Part shown: positions 33,437-44,067 of the stretch, piece by piece
How the letters are laid out: each line of letters starts with the position of its first letter
Position numbering within the stretch: the stretch's first letter is position 1
Assembly: GCA_030998225.1 (NCBI GenBank)
Contig: JAPYXD010000259.1
Location: forward strand, 3,286,001-3,350,000
DNA: 64,000 bases
Direction of reading: 5' to 3'
From: Diplolepis rosae
Lineage: Eukaryota; Arthropoda; Insecta; Hymenoptera; Diplolepididae
Program-made: the position numbers and the translations under genes
The notes under the pieces: generated by a model
What the model was told of the DNA's origin: nothing
The model's database searches: none
What the model saw: the letters and a program-made list of their open reading frames with translations, nothing else

Positions 33437-36179
33437 CAAAGTTTGGTTTGATGCAAAATTTTATTAGATCAATCATATAAATGCATTGGTATGTAGAAAG
33501 CCAAAATTTTATTTGATTCAACTGAACCTATGGCTGTTTCATGCACTCTTTGTTGAATCAACCAAAGTTTATTTAAATTATTTTAATATTTTTGCATATT
33601 CAAGAAAAATATTTATCTGAATCAAATTTCTTTTCCGACTTTTCTAATTTATTGGTTGGCACAACTACTTTTTTGTTGATGTTTCTATCAGCATTAAAAT
33701 TTCAAGAACTCTGGTAGAAAAACAACTAGAAAAGTAGTGACGCTAGCTAATAAAGTAGCAATGGCATATTTAATGAGTAGAAATAGTAGGTTCAACAAAG
33801 TATTTTTTTTCAGTGTTGGAAAAATGATCGTTTTGGATAAGAATATTTTCATAGTATTAGCAAAATTTTTTAATAAATTGGGGAGTAAAGAAATTATAGT
33901 TTACAATATTGATTTTTAACTGACAAATAGACTTCCACGTGGAGAATTCTTTTTATTATTCTGACTTGTTCGGAAATAGTTTTATTTTATTCCATTATAA
34001 CTTCTTATTGTATCATAACCTAAATGATGTTTTATTTTGCCAATTAATTAATACGTTTTTTATGACTGTGTTTAGTAATAATTTTAACGACCATTTATAA
34101 ATGTATTTTATTTCAGTAAAGTTCCTAAAAAGGCATAAAAATTAACTAATTTGTTGTTTATAACATCTCCAAAAATTTTTTCAGAAATTTTCCAGAAAAT
34201 AAATAAACACATAAATATTGATAATTTTGTTGAAAATAACTTTAGTAAATTTTCATAACGCTTTTGGTAAATCTTGACATTTTCTTCAAAAGGACCATTT
34301 TCCCTAAATAAAGAAAGGAATAAATTTTCAAATAATGTAGAAAAATAAGTTTACCTATCAAACTAGGGAATCTTTAAAACTGTGGGTGAAACTCTGGAGA
34401 AATTTTCTACTGATCTTAAAAATCTGAATAAAAATCGCTCTTCTGTCTCTTGAATAATTATAGTAGGCATTTGTATCAAATAAAAAAGTTTGTGTACATA
34501 AATTGTGGGGTCCATTATTCCCCAAAAGAATTAAAAGTTTGAAAACAAGATAAATCACCTTGAATTTTCATTCTCAGAATTTATGTGTTTATCGTGGGGA
34601 ATAAATATCATGAATATTACTCTGTTGCAGATGGAAAGAGAAGAAAATATTTAAATTGCATTAAACTATAAATAAATGTAAAAAGTCCTGCTTTATACTT
34701 AAGAGTAAATAATGAATTCACAAAATCGTTTCTTCCTGTAAATAAGGAGACGTTACATGTATGTTAATTAAGCATTTCATATGCACAGCACGTTACATGA
34801 ATATTCAATGAGTACTTAATTTATGTTACATGTAGTTATGATACACTCAAACATGATAATTGATTAACAAATGAATTTGTTAATGACACTATTTAATTAT
34901 TGCGCTCATTAATTTAATGAATTGGATAATTTGATTTTCTACTGTTAGAGCCTATTTTAATTAAACGAATTTCCAAAAATGTACTTCTTTAAAAAAAATG
35001 TTGCTGTCTTGTCTATCAAAATTGTTTATTCTAACAAATCAAATATTTTCTAATGTATTAAAATTAATATTTTCATAGGTTTTCGAGGACAATTATTTCG
35101 AAATGGTGAATTTGCTTGTTCAGGATCTTTTTATTGTTATCTATGCAGGAATTTTGTCGTGGTCCAAACAGGGCCAGACTTGACAAGTCTTAAATTGGCA
35201 TTAGGTACTGAGCCTGGCCTGGGCCCAGCCTGCGGATAAATAAAGACTCATCTTTCGGATTTTCAATTTGCCTAAGCGGCCCCAGGATGGATTCAGCATT
35301 TTATTACAGAAAAAGTGCAAGTCAAAGAATTTCCAAGTTAGCAAATAATTAATGTAATATTTTCAAAATTATTTTTGTATCCGCAGAAAATTTCTCTGAC
35401 GATTCGTTCGCCTGGCCAGGTCCAGGCCCGGATAGGTGTTTCATACCAAATTGAGGTTTGCCAGTTTAAATTATTATTACACTCACATAATATATAAAAT
35501 TATAGAATTATATATTTATACAATATAAAAGACTTTTTTATTTTATTTTGAATTAAAATTTTTGTTTGCAACAAATGTAATTCTTAAAATATTTCTTAAT
35601 AAGACAGTGGAAATTCGTAAACAAATATGTGATTTGGTTAGTGACAAATTATTTGTCAAGAAAAGTAGAAAAAAATTTTAAATGAATTCTTTGCTCCAGC
35701 CAAGATCTAAGTTTAAACCTAAATTACCTAAAGAACGCCGCTAACTAAGCTTGCGGAATGAAGATAGGACCAAGTATAAGTGCCATGTATACCTCCTACC
35801 AGTAAGTTTCAACTTTCAAGTTGTGAGTACATACCAGTATAGAACGTCTCAAAACTTCATTGAAGTATCTTCTGCTTTTGAGTATCGTACTCGCGTGGAA
35901 ATTTCGAGTACCTCTCCATTTCAGTGAAACGTCAACTTTTCATATCCTCCAATTCACTTTTATTTTAATCTCTTTTATTTATATAGAAACGGATCTCTTA
36001 ACACAGGATACCTTCGAATTCCCATCACTCGTTGATGATATCCTAAATATTTTTTGTGCACTTTCCATATCTCGATTATCGTAATTTGAACATCAGAGAA
36101 ATTAAAATACGTTCTCAGCGAAATTGAATTTTGAGGAAAATTAATTTTACATGGGTATTTATATCTCATCGGGAGAATT
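33437..36179. other. region without supported gene
   Basis: 33480-33720 carries more TTGATTCAACCAAA-like words of old TIR elements. 34740-34920 has several TTACATG repeats. 35160-35460 is slightly GC-richer (GGCCTGGGCCCAGCCTGCGG and CCTGGCCAGGTCCAGGCC) with partial inverted symmetry but no frame. No exon could be supported. Confidence 0.4.
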
Positions 36180-36360
36180 TTTGTAGAGAGGAAGATAAGA
36201 GAAACCGGCCGCGACAGGACATGAGGAAGACTCGTGTCTCCGCGACGGATGACGGGAACACGCTGCCACTCGACACTATCTCTCCCGCTTTGCCGCGTCA
36301 CCTTTTCGCTTCTCGGCCACGCGCAGTATGCCGCCTATGCAATATCCTATAACTTATGTA
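36180..36360. other. GC- and CpG-rich island of unknown nature
   Basis: Contains CGGCCGCGACAGGAC, CCGCGACGGATGACGGGAA and GCCGCGTCACCTTTTCGC in otherwise AT-rich DNA. Overlapping frames exist on both strands but none has clear splice signals or a motif. It could be a promoter or 5' exon of a host gene, or a fragment of an unrecognised GC-rich element. Confidence 0.35.
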
Positions 36361-36535
36361 GTGGGAATGTGCCTAGAATCACATTATTTAGGACCTTCAG
36401 TAGGTTTAGGGAGATATCCCCTTTCCCAAGGGGAATAGGCAATCAGAAAACCGCACTTTTTCAATGTTTGACGGTAACAAGTTACTCATAATGACGTCTT
36501 CTTTTAGTCCAAGGAGGAAAAGTCGGATTTATGCC

Positions 36536-36895
36536 AGTATTTACAAACGGCAGGGTACCGCGCCAGTTGTAAAGAATGAGCAATGCTTGTACTGGACAGT
36601 TGGTACCGGGCGGAGAGTTGGCGTGGTACTGACATAGTACAGCCCCAGTCCGGAGACCATGTTTCGGCTAACAACCGACTTCGGAGTAATGCCAGTACTG
36701 GACCAGTACAAATTTTAGTGCTGGCATGGTACCGATGTTCAGTACCGCGCCAGTAGCGATGGACAACTTTCAGCCCTATTACCTTTCGGAGCTGCGCCGG
36801 TGGTAGGGCGTGCTTATGCCAGTACCACGCCAGTACTGTCAATCCTTCTGCGGTACTGGCGCGGTACCAAGCCGATTGTAAATTTCCACCTGGGA
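36536..36895. repeat. CCAGTACTGG minisatellite, inverted copy
   Basis: Words such as GACCAGTACAAATTTTAGTG, GGTACCGATGTTCAGTACCG and CCAGTACTGTCAATCC repeat at irregular spacing. The right edge AAATTTCCACCTGGGAAC is the inverse of the edge at 50152-50170 (CCCAGGTGGAAATTTATTAC), so both arrays share a junction. Confidence 0.75.
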
Positions 36896-37202
36896 ACGGT
36901 GTCGATAAGGATAATGCGTTACGTTTTTTTATAAAGTAACGATAAGGTTTGATGCAAAACAATAATCTTTTTGAATTTTGTGTTTCAGATAAGCCAAACT
37001 GCCGAAATCGACATGACCAGTCACCTCCTTCTTTTTAGATGTACACTTTGACCGCAAAAAACAGTCGCAAAACATTAAAAAACAAACTTAAACAAATTTT
37101 TTTATCCAATATAAGACGTCAATAAAAACATATAAAAAATTGGAATGATTACATTTTATTTCCTTTTAAAAAAAAATTACAAAAATAAACTTCATATTTA
37201 GG

Positions 37203-37300
37203 CATTTACATGAGACTACACACTTAAGGTTCTATCAGCCTTAAGGAACACATTCTCATTGTAATCCTCGCGCTTCGCGCTCGATTTTCTGTATTGGGAT
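37203..37300. repeat. lone repeat ends: TTACATGAG...TTAA and GGTTCTATCAGCCTTAAGG
   Basis: TTTACATGAGACTACACACTTAA resembles the right end of the 932-1454 family. It is followed by TTCTATCAGCCTTAAGGAAC and CGCGCTTCGCGCTCGATT, matching 42326-42395 and 59587-59640. The downstream continuation is lost after about 37295. Confidence 0.6.
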
Positions 37301-37544
37301 CAAACATAAAATATAAGATATACACGTGACGCCACGAAAAATGCAAAATGGCGTCGCGAGCCGAGGGATTTTAACATTACAGCATACCCGTGCAGAAATA
37401 GCCCAACTTGTTTCCAAGTTCCGATCCGGGACCGATCGGATTTTCCACATGTGGCCGCAAGGAGGCACATGGTGTGGCCCGGGTCGGAACCACATTTTGT
37501 GTTGTGGTCATATATGATATTGTAGTGACTATATTGAAATTAAA

Positions 37545-37593
37545 ATGCCAAAAGCAAAAAGTACATGGCGAATTCGGAAGCACAGAATCGTTG
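37545..37593 (+). CDS. candidate first exon of a transposon gene
   Basis: ATG at 37545 encodes the basic MPKAKSTWRIRKHRIV followed by the donor TTG|GTGAGA at 37593/37594. A short Lys/Arg-rich first exon beginning MPK is common in insect transposon genes with an intron. Reading through the donor gives about 25 more codons to a stop. It lies just inside the GC-rich left end of the element, in the same orientation as 41053-41482. Family unknown. Confidence 0.35.
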
Positions 37594-38147
37594 GTGAGAT
37601 TTCTTATATGCACATTATAGATCAAGGTAAGTTAATTCACGAGATTCATTATATAAATCCTAACATTGTAGGTTATGTTTGCTAGACGGTTTATTTTATT
37701 TTTAATGTACGTAATTTATCAAAAATATTTCCATTTTGTTCTAAGACGTAAATATGGTAAATAATAATGAGAAGCATTGCATTACAATAAACATGAAGTA
37801 GCATGAATTGACAATTGTAGTGATAATAATTCCATGAGAAAAATGGATTATAAAATAAAATATCCAAGTCCAGTGAATATGGGAAAGCTATTTAGATTAT
37901 AAATACTATAATCTAAATTATAATAAATATAAAGTAGATTAAAAGTGACATAACCTACAATTTTTTCTATATTCTAACATCATACCGCTTATAATCGAGA
38001 TTATAGCTTTTATAATTCAAATGGCTGTCCTATAGTCACTGTACCTGAATATTAAATTTTATAATCCATTTTTCTCCGTGTACCGCAAATAGTTGTACAC
38101 GGAAAAAATTTGTCGCTTAAAATTTAACAGACAATTCGAAGAGTCGC

Positions 38148-39950
38148 ACAGTGGAGTGAAATAAAAAAACGAGGTTCAAAATCATTTTCTGAGCTGAATT
38201 CGTGACCAATTTGAGATTTCTTTTTGAAAAATCCAACATTAAATTTTGAAGAGATCGCTGCAGGCCGATTTTTAAATTTTTTGTTTTTACAACTTTTATG
38301 TTAATGTAAATAGCGGAAAAAATGTCGATTTTTCGAATTTTATTTTTTATTTCTTCGAGTAAATATTTCCTAGGCCTGTCACACCCCAGCTTCGATGCGT
38401 AGGAGTATATAGAATGGAATAATTTTGTTGACATGTGAATTCATTTATTATAAACAAATAGATATAACAATTAGTCAACGGAATGGATTGGTCATTTGTG
38501 CAATCCAATTAAGCATCGGAATCAATCGTTCCCATCTCTAAGATGATATCTCATCATGAAAATTCGTCCTCCGTTATTATTTGTTAACTTTAACAACAAA
38601 TAATATAAACAAATGCACCATATGGGCATTTGTAGGCAATTACGAGCCGAATTTCTTCCGAATCTTCATCATAATACATTGCTTGTGATGTTGACAGATG
38701 TTATCTTGTCATCCGACATTATTTATCAACTTTAGCAACAAATAATATAAACAAATGCACCATATGGGCATTTGTAGGCAAAAATGAGCCGAATTTCTTC
38801 CGAATCTTCATCATAATACATTGCTCGTGATGTTGACAGATGTCATCTTCTCATCCGACATTATTTGTTGACTTTAGCAACAAGATTGGGTGTATGAATG
38901 CACAAAATGGGCATTCATGCGGAAGAAAATATCATCCATAATTCTTTTCAGGGATTCAAATGGACAAATGCACATTGTTGGAATCTTTATGCTGAGAAAA
39001 TCATGATTCCGAAATTATAAGCTCAAGAGCTTCAGGGTCGAGAACGTTTATATTATACGTTTATATTATTTGTTGCTAAAGTTGATAAATAATGTCGGAT
39101 GACAAGATAACATCTGTCAACATCACAAGCAATGTATTATGATGAAGATTCGGAAGAAATTCGGCTCGTTTTTGCCTACAAATGCCCATATGGTGCATTT
39201 GTTTATATTATTTGTTGCTAAAGTTGATGAATAATATCGGATGACAAGATAACATCTGTCAACATCACAAGCAATGTATTATGATGAAGATTCGGAAGAA
39301 ATTCGGCTCGTTTTTGCCTACAAATGCCCATATGGTGCATTTGTTTATATTATTTGTTGCTAAAGTTGATGAATAATATCGGATGACAAGATAACATCTG
39401 TCAACATCACAAGCAATGTATTATGATGAAGATTCGGAAGAAATTCGGCTCGTTTTTGTCTACAAATGCCCATATGGTGCATTTGTTTATATTATTTGTT
39501 GTTAAAGTTAACAAATAATAACGGATGACGAATTTTCATGATGAGATATCATCTTAGAGATGGGAACGATTGATTCCGATGCTTAATTGGATTGCACAAA
39601 TGACCAATCCATTCCGTTGACTAATTGTTATATCTATTTGTTTATAATAAATGAATTCACATGTCAACAAAATTATTCCATTCTATATACTCCTACGCAT
39701 CGAAGCTGGGGTGTGACAGGCCTAGGAAATATTTACTCGAAGAAATAAAAAATAAAATTCGAAAAATCGACATTTTTTCCGCTATTTACATTAACATAAA
39801 AGTTGTAACAACAACAAATTCAAAAATCGGCCTGCAGCGATCTATGAAAAATTTAATGTTGGATTTTTCAACAAAAAAAAATCTCAAATCGGTCAAGAAT
39901 TCAGCTCAGAAAATGATTTTGAACCTCGTTTTTCTATTTCACTCCACTGT
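38148..39950. mobile_element. 1.8 kb foldback element with tandem repeats in its arms
   Basis: The ends read ACAGTGGAGTGAAATA and, inverted, TATTTCACTCCACTGT. Flanks GAGTCGC (38141-38147) and GAGTCGT (39951-39957) could be a 7-base duplication with one change. Arms of roughly 750-870 bases are nearly identical: the frames at 38117-38434 (minus) and 39661-39990 (plus) share their first 49 residues. Each arm holds 2-3 direct units of about 144 bases containing CACCATATGGGCATTTGTAG. This arm structure is that of foldback (Galileo-like) elements; superfamily not assigned. No transposase. Confidence 0.75.
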
Positions 39951-40399
39951 GAGTCGTGGGCAGAAAGTAAAATCGGAGAAAGTCTTGTAAGGTTTCAATG
40001 ACTTTTAGGAAATAGTAGAAAAAAGTCGAATCACTTTTAGAAAACCAGGTCGAAGAAAAAAAGTCGCGTATTTACTATTATAAAAGTATTTTAAACACTA
40101 ACTGATCTTTTCTAAGAAGTAATGAAAAGTTTCATAATCTTTGGATTCATTTGTCACAGATTTTAAAAGACTATCGAATAATTTGAAATGAAAGTAATTC
40201 AAACAAATAGTTTTGTAAATTGTATTCTAAAGTCCATCAGATTTTATATGCCGTCTTCTAAAATTTTCTCGACAGTCGCAAAAAGCGATGCGCAGAAAAG
40301 TAATTTGTAGCATCGCACAGCAGACAATGCAGCTCGGCTTTATGTTTTTGTAATAATTTTGCTTAGATTTTAAGATTACGTGTCGTTTGGTTTCGTTTG

Positions 40400-40693
40400 A
40401 ATCTGGATTGAAGCGTAAATTGAAGAATTAGTTCCGAGTAAGTATATGTTTACCTTGATAAAGTGTATTACATCAAATTTGAAATTTATCTTTTATTTTA
40501 GTTTTCCCTTCAAACTCTGGATGTAATCCAAATATTTTACACAAGTCTCCACGACATGTATCGGCTATGCGGGTTAAGGAGTGCGATTAGAATTGGGTTA
40601 AGATGCGTGCGTGCGTGCGAGCGTTCGATTCTCGGTGCTGCGAAGTGTTTATAAAAAATTGCGTTTCTGTAATGTACAGTGTTAAATATAATG
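40400..40693 (+). other. possible 5' exon ending in ATG|GTAAGT
   Basis: A segment with a GTGC microsatellite (GTGCGTGCGTGCGAGCG near 40605) and a strong donor at 40693/40694 directly after an ATG. A plausible acceptor ATTGCAG follows at about 40761. If used, the ATG would join a short frame that soon ends. This could be the 5' untranslated exon of the acidic gene at 41053-41482, but the phases do not join cleanly. Confidence 0.25.
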
Positions 40694-41052
40694 GTAAGTT
40701 CATATTAGGATTATATAGGTAATGTAAAAGTGTGAAAAATAATTAACTATATAATTGCAGGATCATATCACAGAAAATAATATTTTCCTTATTACACTGT
40801 TCAACATTTTCTTCGATTGTCACTTAGACTTTCGATGCCTGGTTTAGAGAAAATGGAACCCAACCCACGGTGTTTAAAATTTTCCGCGACTGTCACTTAA
40901 ACTATCAAATTTACGTTTTACATTTTCAGCGATTATTATCTATCATACTATTCAATAAGGAGGTTCATAATATTTCGTCGACTTTCTAACCTATCCACGA
41001 GTCTATTACACAAAGTCGATGACTTTTTAAGTGACAAATTTTTTCCGCGTAG

Positions 41053-41482
41053 ATGCTGAAGACGAAGATAAAGATAGAGAAGTTTCTGTCTTGCAAGCCA
41101 CTAATGAAGACGAAATTCCAGTAGAAATGGAACACGAGGATTTTCAAAAAGTTTTAGAGGAAAATGAAAATCCTATTGCTTTTGACGAAACTTCCAGCAA
41201 CGCAGATTCAGGTAATCAACTAGATTATTACTTGAAATATTTTTTTATTAACGGTAATTTGAAAAGAAAAGAAAATTATAATTTTAAATGTAGAACGTTA
41301 TTGTGTTTCATTATTTTTTATATCGTATATTCAATTTTCCAAAGTGAATTTTTTAGAAAGAAAATTATTAATAATGAAATTTATTTTTAGATTTAGAAGA
41401 ATCAAATAGTTCTACAGACTATGAAGATGGGTTTGAAGATTATATTGTTTGTATACTCTTGATTATACTGTTGCATCACTAA
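41053..41482 (+). CDS. two 3' exons encoding an acidic protein C-terminus
   Basis: Exon 41053-41211 follows TTTTCCGCGTAG and ends TCAG|GTAATC. Exon 41391-41482 follows TTATTTTTAG. The phases match across the 179-base intron (G|AT). The product is strongly acidic (DAEDEDKDREVS..., then EDGFEDYIVCILL) and ends in a short hydrophobic tail before TAA at 41480-41482; AATAAA follows at about 41496. Acidic linkers of this type precede catalytic domains in several transposase families, but no catalytic domain follows here. The upstream exon is uncertain. A remnant of a transposon gene is more likely than a host gene because of its place inside 37383-41712. Confidence 0.45.
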
Positions 41483-41709
41483 ACTGAATTTATAAAATAA
41501 ATTTTTTTGAACCAGCTATTTATTGTTATTAAACGAAAAGCTTTTAAATTTTACTATCTGTAGAAATACAAAATCAGAAGGGGCCAAATCGGGCCCCAAT
41601 TTTACAGGCTCAGATTTGGGCCCGATCCGGTAAGACATTTCATTACTGGTCTGGCGCTAGACAGATTACCCTATCGGGGCCCGATCGGCGCCCCACCTAA
41701 ATTTCTGCA

Positions 41710-41951
41710 TAGGTAGTTGTGAAAATGATTTATAAGAAAAAAAAGATATTAAGTTATGGAGAAATTTTCAGTTGAGCCAACACAAGCGACAGTAAAAGAA
41801 ATTTTAAAGAAGGCGAGCGGATCATTATTGCAGGTCACACAATTTATTGTAGAAAAAATATAGATTTTAATCGTTCAGTGAGGTTAAGTTCGAAGTGCTT
41901 GTCTACAAGCAATTTAAAAGGAGATCCGCACGAAATAAAAGGAGAAGTATA
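41710..41951 (+). pseudogene. SWIM-family transposon gene fragment (upstream part)
   Basis: Plus-strand copy of the upstream sequence of the SWIM gene also present, inverted, at 43356-43795. It opens MEKFSVEPTQATVKEILKKA from 41756 and continues through an intron-like CATTATTGCAG to the block encoding CLSTSNLKGDPHEIKGEV in another frame. It stops at 41951, before the zinc-binding Cys residues. Truncated; not functional. Confidence 0.55.
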
Positions 41952-41995
41952 AATCTATGAATTAATGCAAAATTTCTTATTTATTAATCAGATAC

Positions 41996-42180
41996 GCAAC
42001 ATGAAAGTAAATATAAAAAAATCTGCCCGCTTCGCGGGCACATTCTCATCGCGCGCTTTGCGCGCAGCTCGCCTCGCTCGCAAGTTTGAGCGCGCCTGGG
42101 GCGCGCGATTCGATCATCGCGCTTCGCGCTCCGTTCCTTCTGGACCTCGCGCTTCGCGCTCGGTCTTGTGCTCTTCGCAT
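41996..42180. repeat. GC-rich palindromic CGCTTCGCGCTCG tract
   Basis: Dense short inverted words (CCCGCTTCGCGGGC, CGCGCTTTGCGCGC, GAGCGCGCC...GGCGCGCGA, CGCGCTTCGCGCTC) in AT-rich DNA. A shorter version lies at 57951-58022, collinear with it, and single copies of GCGCTTCGCGCTCG occur at about 37267, 42370, 44880 and 59612. The frames through it have periodic Ala/Arg and are not genes. Confidence 0.75.
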
Positions 42181-43355
42181 ACATTCAAGTTTATTTCTTA
42201 TAATTTGATACTGTAGCTCAAACCAATTTTATAATAATATTACAGATGATGTGAATTACACATTTTCTCAAAGTCACTCTATTTCATTTTGAATTTAAGT
42301 GAAACAGGAGATTCAATTTACTTAAGGCTCTATCAGCCTTAAGGAACACATTCTCATCATGACGCTCGCGCTTCGCGCTCGATTTTCTGTATACATTTCA
42401 GTAACTTTTTAATAAATTACATGATTAAATTAATTTATTTTCTTCCAAATCTCTCAAAAAGAAAAAACAATCGTAGACTTTATTTAAGGAAACGATTTTG
42501 CAGAACAACGCTTATTTCGTACCTCACATATTTTGGTGAAAAAAATCGAATTTTTTAAATATTAAAAATCAAAACATAAAATATACATCCTGTCCCGAAA
42601 TGTCTTAATGAGAATTTGTAAACCTCATTTAGGAAAACAATTTTCCATATAAACGTTTTTTTGTATCTCACATATTTTGTCTAAAAAATGGAATTTTTGA
42701 ATTTTGAACGTATTTTTTGGAATTGAAACGAAAAATATATGTTTTATCAGAAACTGCGTCAGACAAAATTTGTAGATCTTTTTGAAACGAACAACTTTGT
42801 ATTCTTACGTTTTTTTCGTATTTTACATATTATTGTTAAAAAATTGAATTTTGAATTTTCAATAGTTTTTTTTTTAATTATAAAGAAAAATATGCATCTT
42901 ATGAAGAAATGTTACAATTCAAATTTGTAGGTCTTTATGTAGAAAATAATATTGTTTCATAACGTTTTTTTGTATCTCGTATAATTTAACTGGAAAATGG
43001 AATTTTGATATTGACTTTTTTCGAATTTGGATATGCTGTAACATTTCTAATTTTGATTTAATCAAAAAATGTTATCAGGATAATTTGTAGAGATTTATGA
43101 GCACTATCTACAACCGGTATTGAAATTTTTGATTTTTTCAAAAAATTATTTTCAAAAACACAAAAGTAGTGCTCCATCCCTTAATTTTGATTGGATGTGG
43201 CTGGTTAACGAACTTGTCCTTACTTTTTCGGCTCCGATAAAGTGTACCAAAGCTCAATTCAATCTGATAATTCTATCGAGAGTTATGCCGCACACGACCT
43301 ACGGACAGACAGACAGACACTTTCGTAAAAACCATTTTTTCTGACTCAGGGGGTC

Positions 43356-43795
43356 TCAAAACGTAAAGATTTGATGAAAATTTCGAAAGTCATTTTTCAC
43401 ATAAAACCAATACCTTCTCATCCATGATGAGAATGTAAAAAATATAAGCAAAATAAATACTTTCCTATAACAATAAAGCAAGGTTCCAAGTACATGCTTA
43501 TATTTTTTCCCTAGGCCAGCTTTACAAGTGCATGTCATACTAATTATACGTCCACTATTTGATACTTCTCCTTTTATTTCGTGCGGTTTTCCTTTTAAAT
43601 TGCTTGTAGACAAGCACTTTGAACTTAACCTCACTGAACTATTAAAATCTATATTTTTTCCACAATATATTATTTGACCTGCGTTAATGATCCGCTCGCA
43701 TTATTTAAAATTACTTTTACTGTCGTTTGTGATGGCCCAACGGCAAATTTTTCATTACTTAATATCATTTTTTCTTATAAATAATTTTCACACCT
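43356..43795 (-). pseudogene. SWIM zinc-finger protein fragment, transposon-associated
   Basis: The minus-strand frame contains KGKPHEIKGEVSNSGRIISM followed by TCTCKAGLGKKYKHVLGTLL. This is the CxC...CxH SWIM domain, a zinc-binding module often found with MULE-like transposases and in multicopy insect genes. The third ligand is Tyr instead of Cys (YKH where CKH is usual), so zinc binding is probably lost. An acceptor-like TTAACGCAG precedes the conserved IIYCGKN block at about 43680. After TLLYCYR the frame runs into AT-rich repeat. The MITE 43799-44067 interrupts the upstream side. Confidence 0.6.
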
Positions 43796-43798
43796 ACA

Positions 43799-44067
43799 CT
43801 CTAAATCTGAATCAGTCGAATTTTCACTGATTGAATCAGTAATTTGTCTTTTTACTGATTCATCAGTGAAAAAATATTTTCCTCTGACAAATCAGTTAAT
43901 TTTCACTGATTGAATCAGTGAAAAAAGTATTTTTCACTGTTAAATCAGTTGATTTCCACTGAAGTAATCAGTGAAATTTGACTGATTTACAGTAACCTCT
44001 TTTTAGCTATTTGAATTAGTCAAATTTCACTGATGATCAGTAGATTTTGACTGATTCAGATTTAGAG
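43799..44067. repeat. palindromic MITE rich in ATCAGTGAAA
   Basis: CTCTAAATCTGAATCAGTC at 43799 faces GACTGATTCAGATTTAGAG at 44067. The interior has about ten copies of CACTGATT / AATCAGTG in both orientations. 269 bases, no ORF; it abuts the SWIM fragment at its GTAGGTGTG junction. Confidence 0.75.

Larger units (their letters stand above)
37383..41712 (+). mobile_element. possible 4.3 kb DNA transposon remnant with TGCAGAAAT and GC-rich ends
   Basis: The left edge ACCCGTGCAGAAATAG is followed by CCGATCCGGGACCGATCGG; the right edge mirrors this (CGGGGCCCGATCGGCGCC... then ATTTCTGCATAGGT). A start-type exon lies just inside the left end (37545-37593) and spliced, acidic exons just inside the right end (41053-41482), both on the plus strand, consistent with one gene spanning the element. 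A 1.8 kb foldback (38148-39950) interrupts it. No target duplication was identified, and the catalytic part of any transposase is missing. Confidence 0.45.

Noticed and set aside
38117..38434. 105-codon frame repeated at 39661-39990
   Set aside because: Both lie in the foldback arms. The protein is AT-driven, diverges after a frameshift in one arm and has no known motif.
38500..39520. Regularly spaced repeats that might suggest a CRISPR array
   Set aside because: Repeat units are about 144 bases, arranged in inverted arms with no short unique spacers, in a eukaryotic setting.
41965..42216. Arg/Ala-rich frame resembling an antimicrobial or protamine-like protein
   Set aside because: It is the translation of the CGCTTCGCGCTCG palindromic tract, open on both strands.
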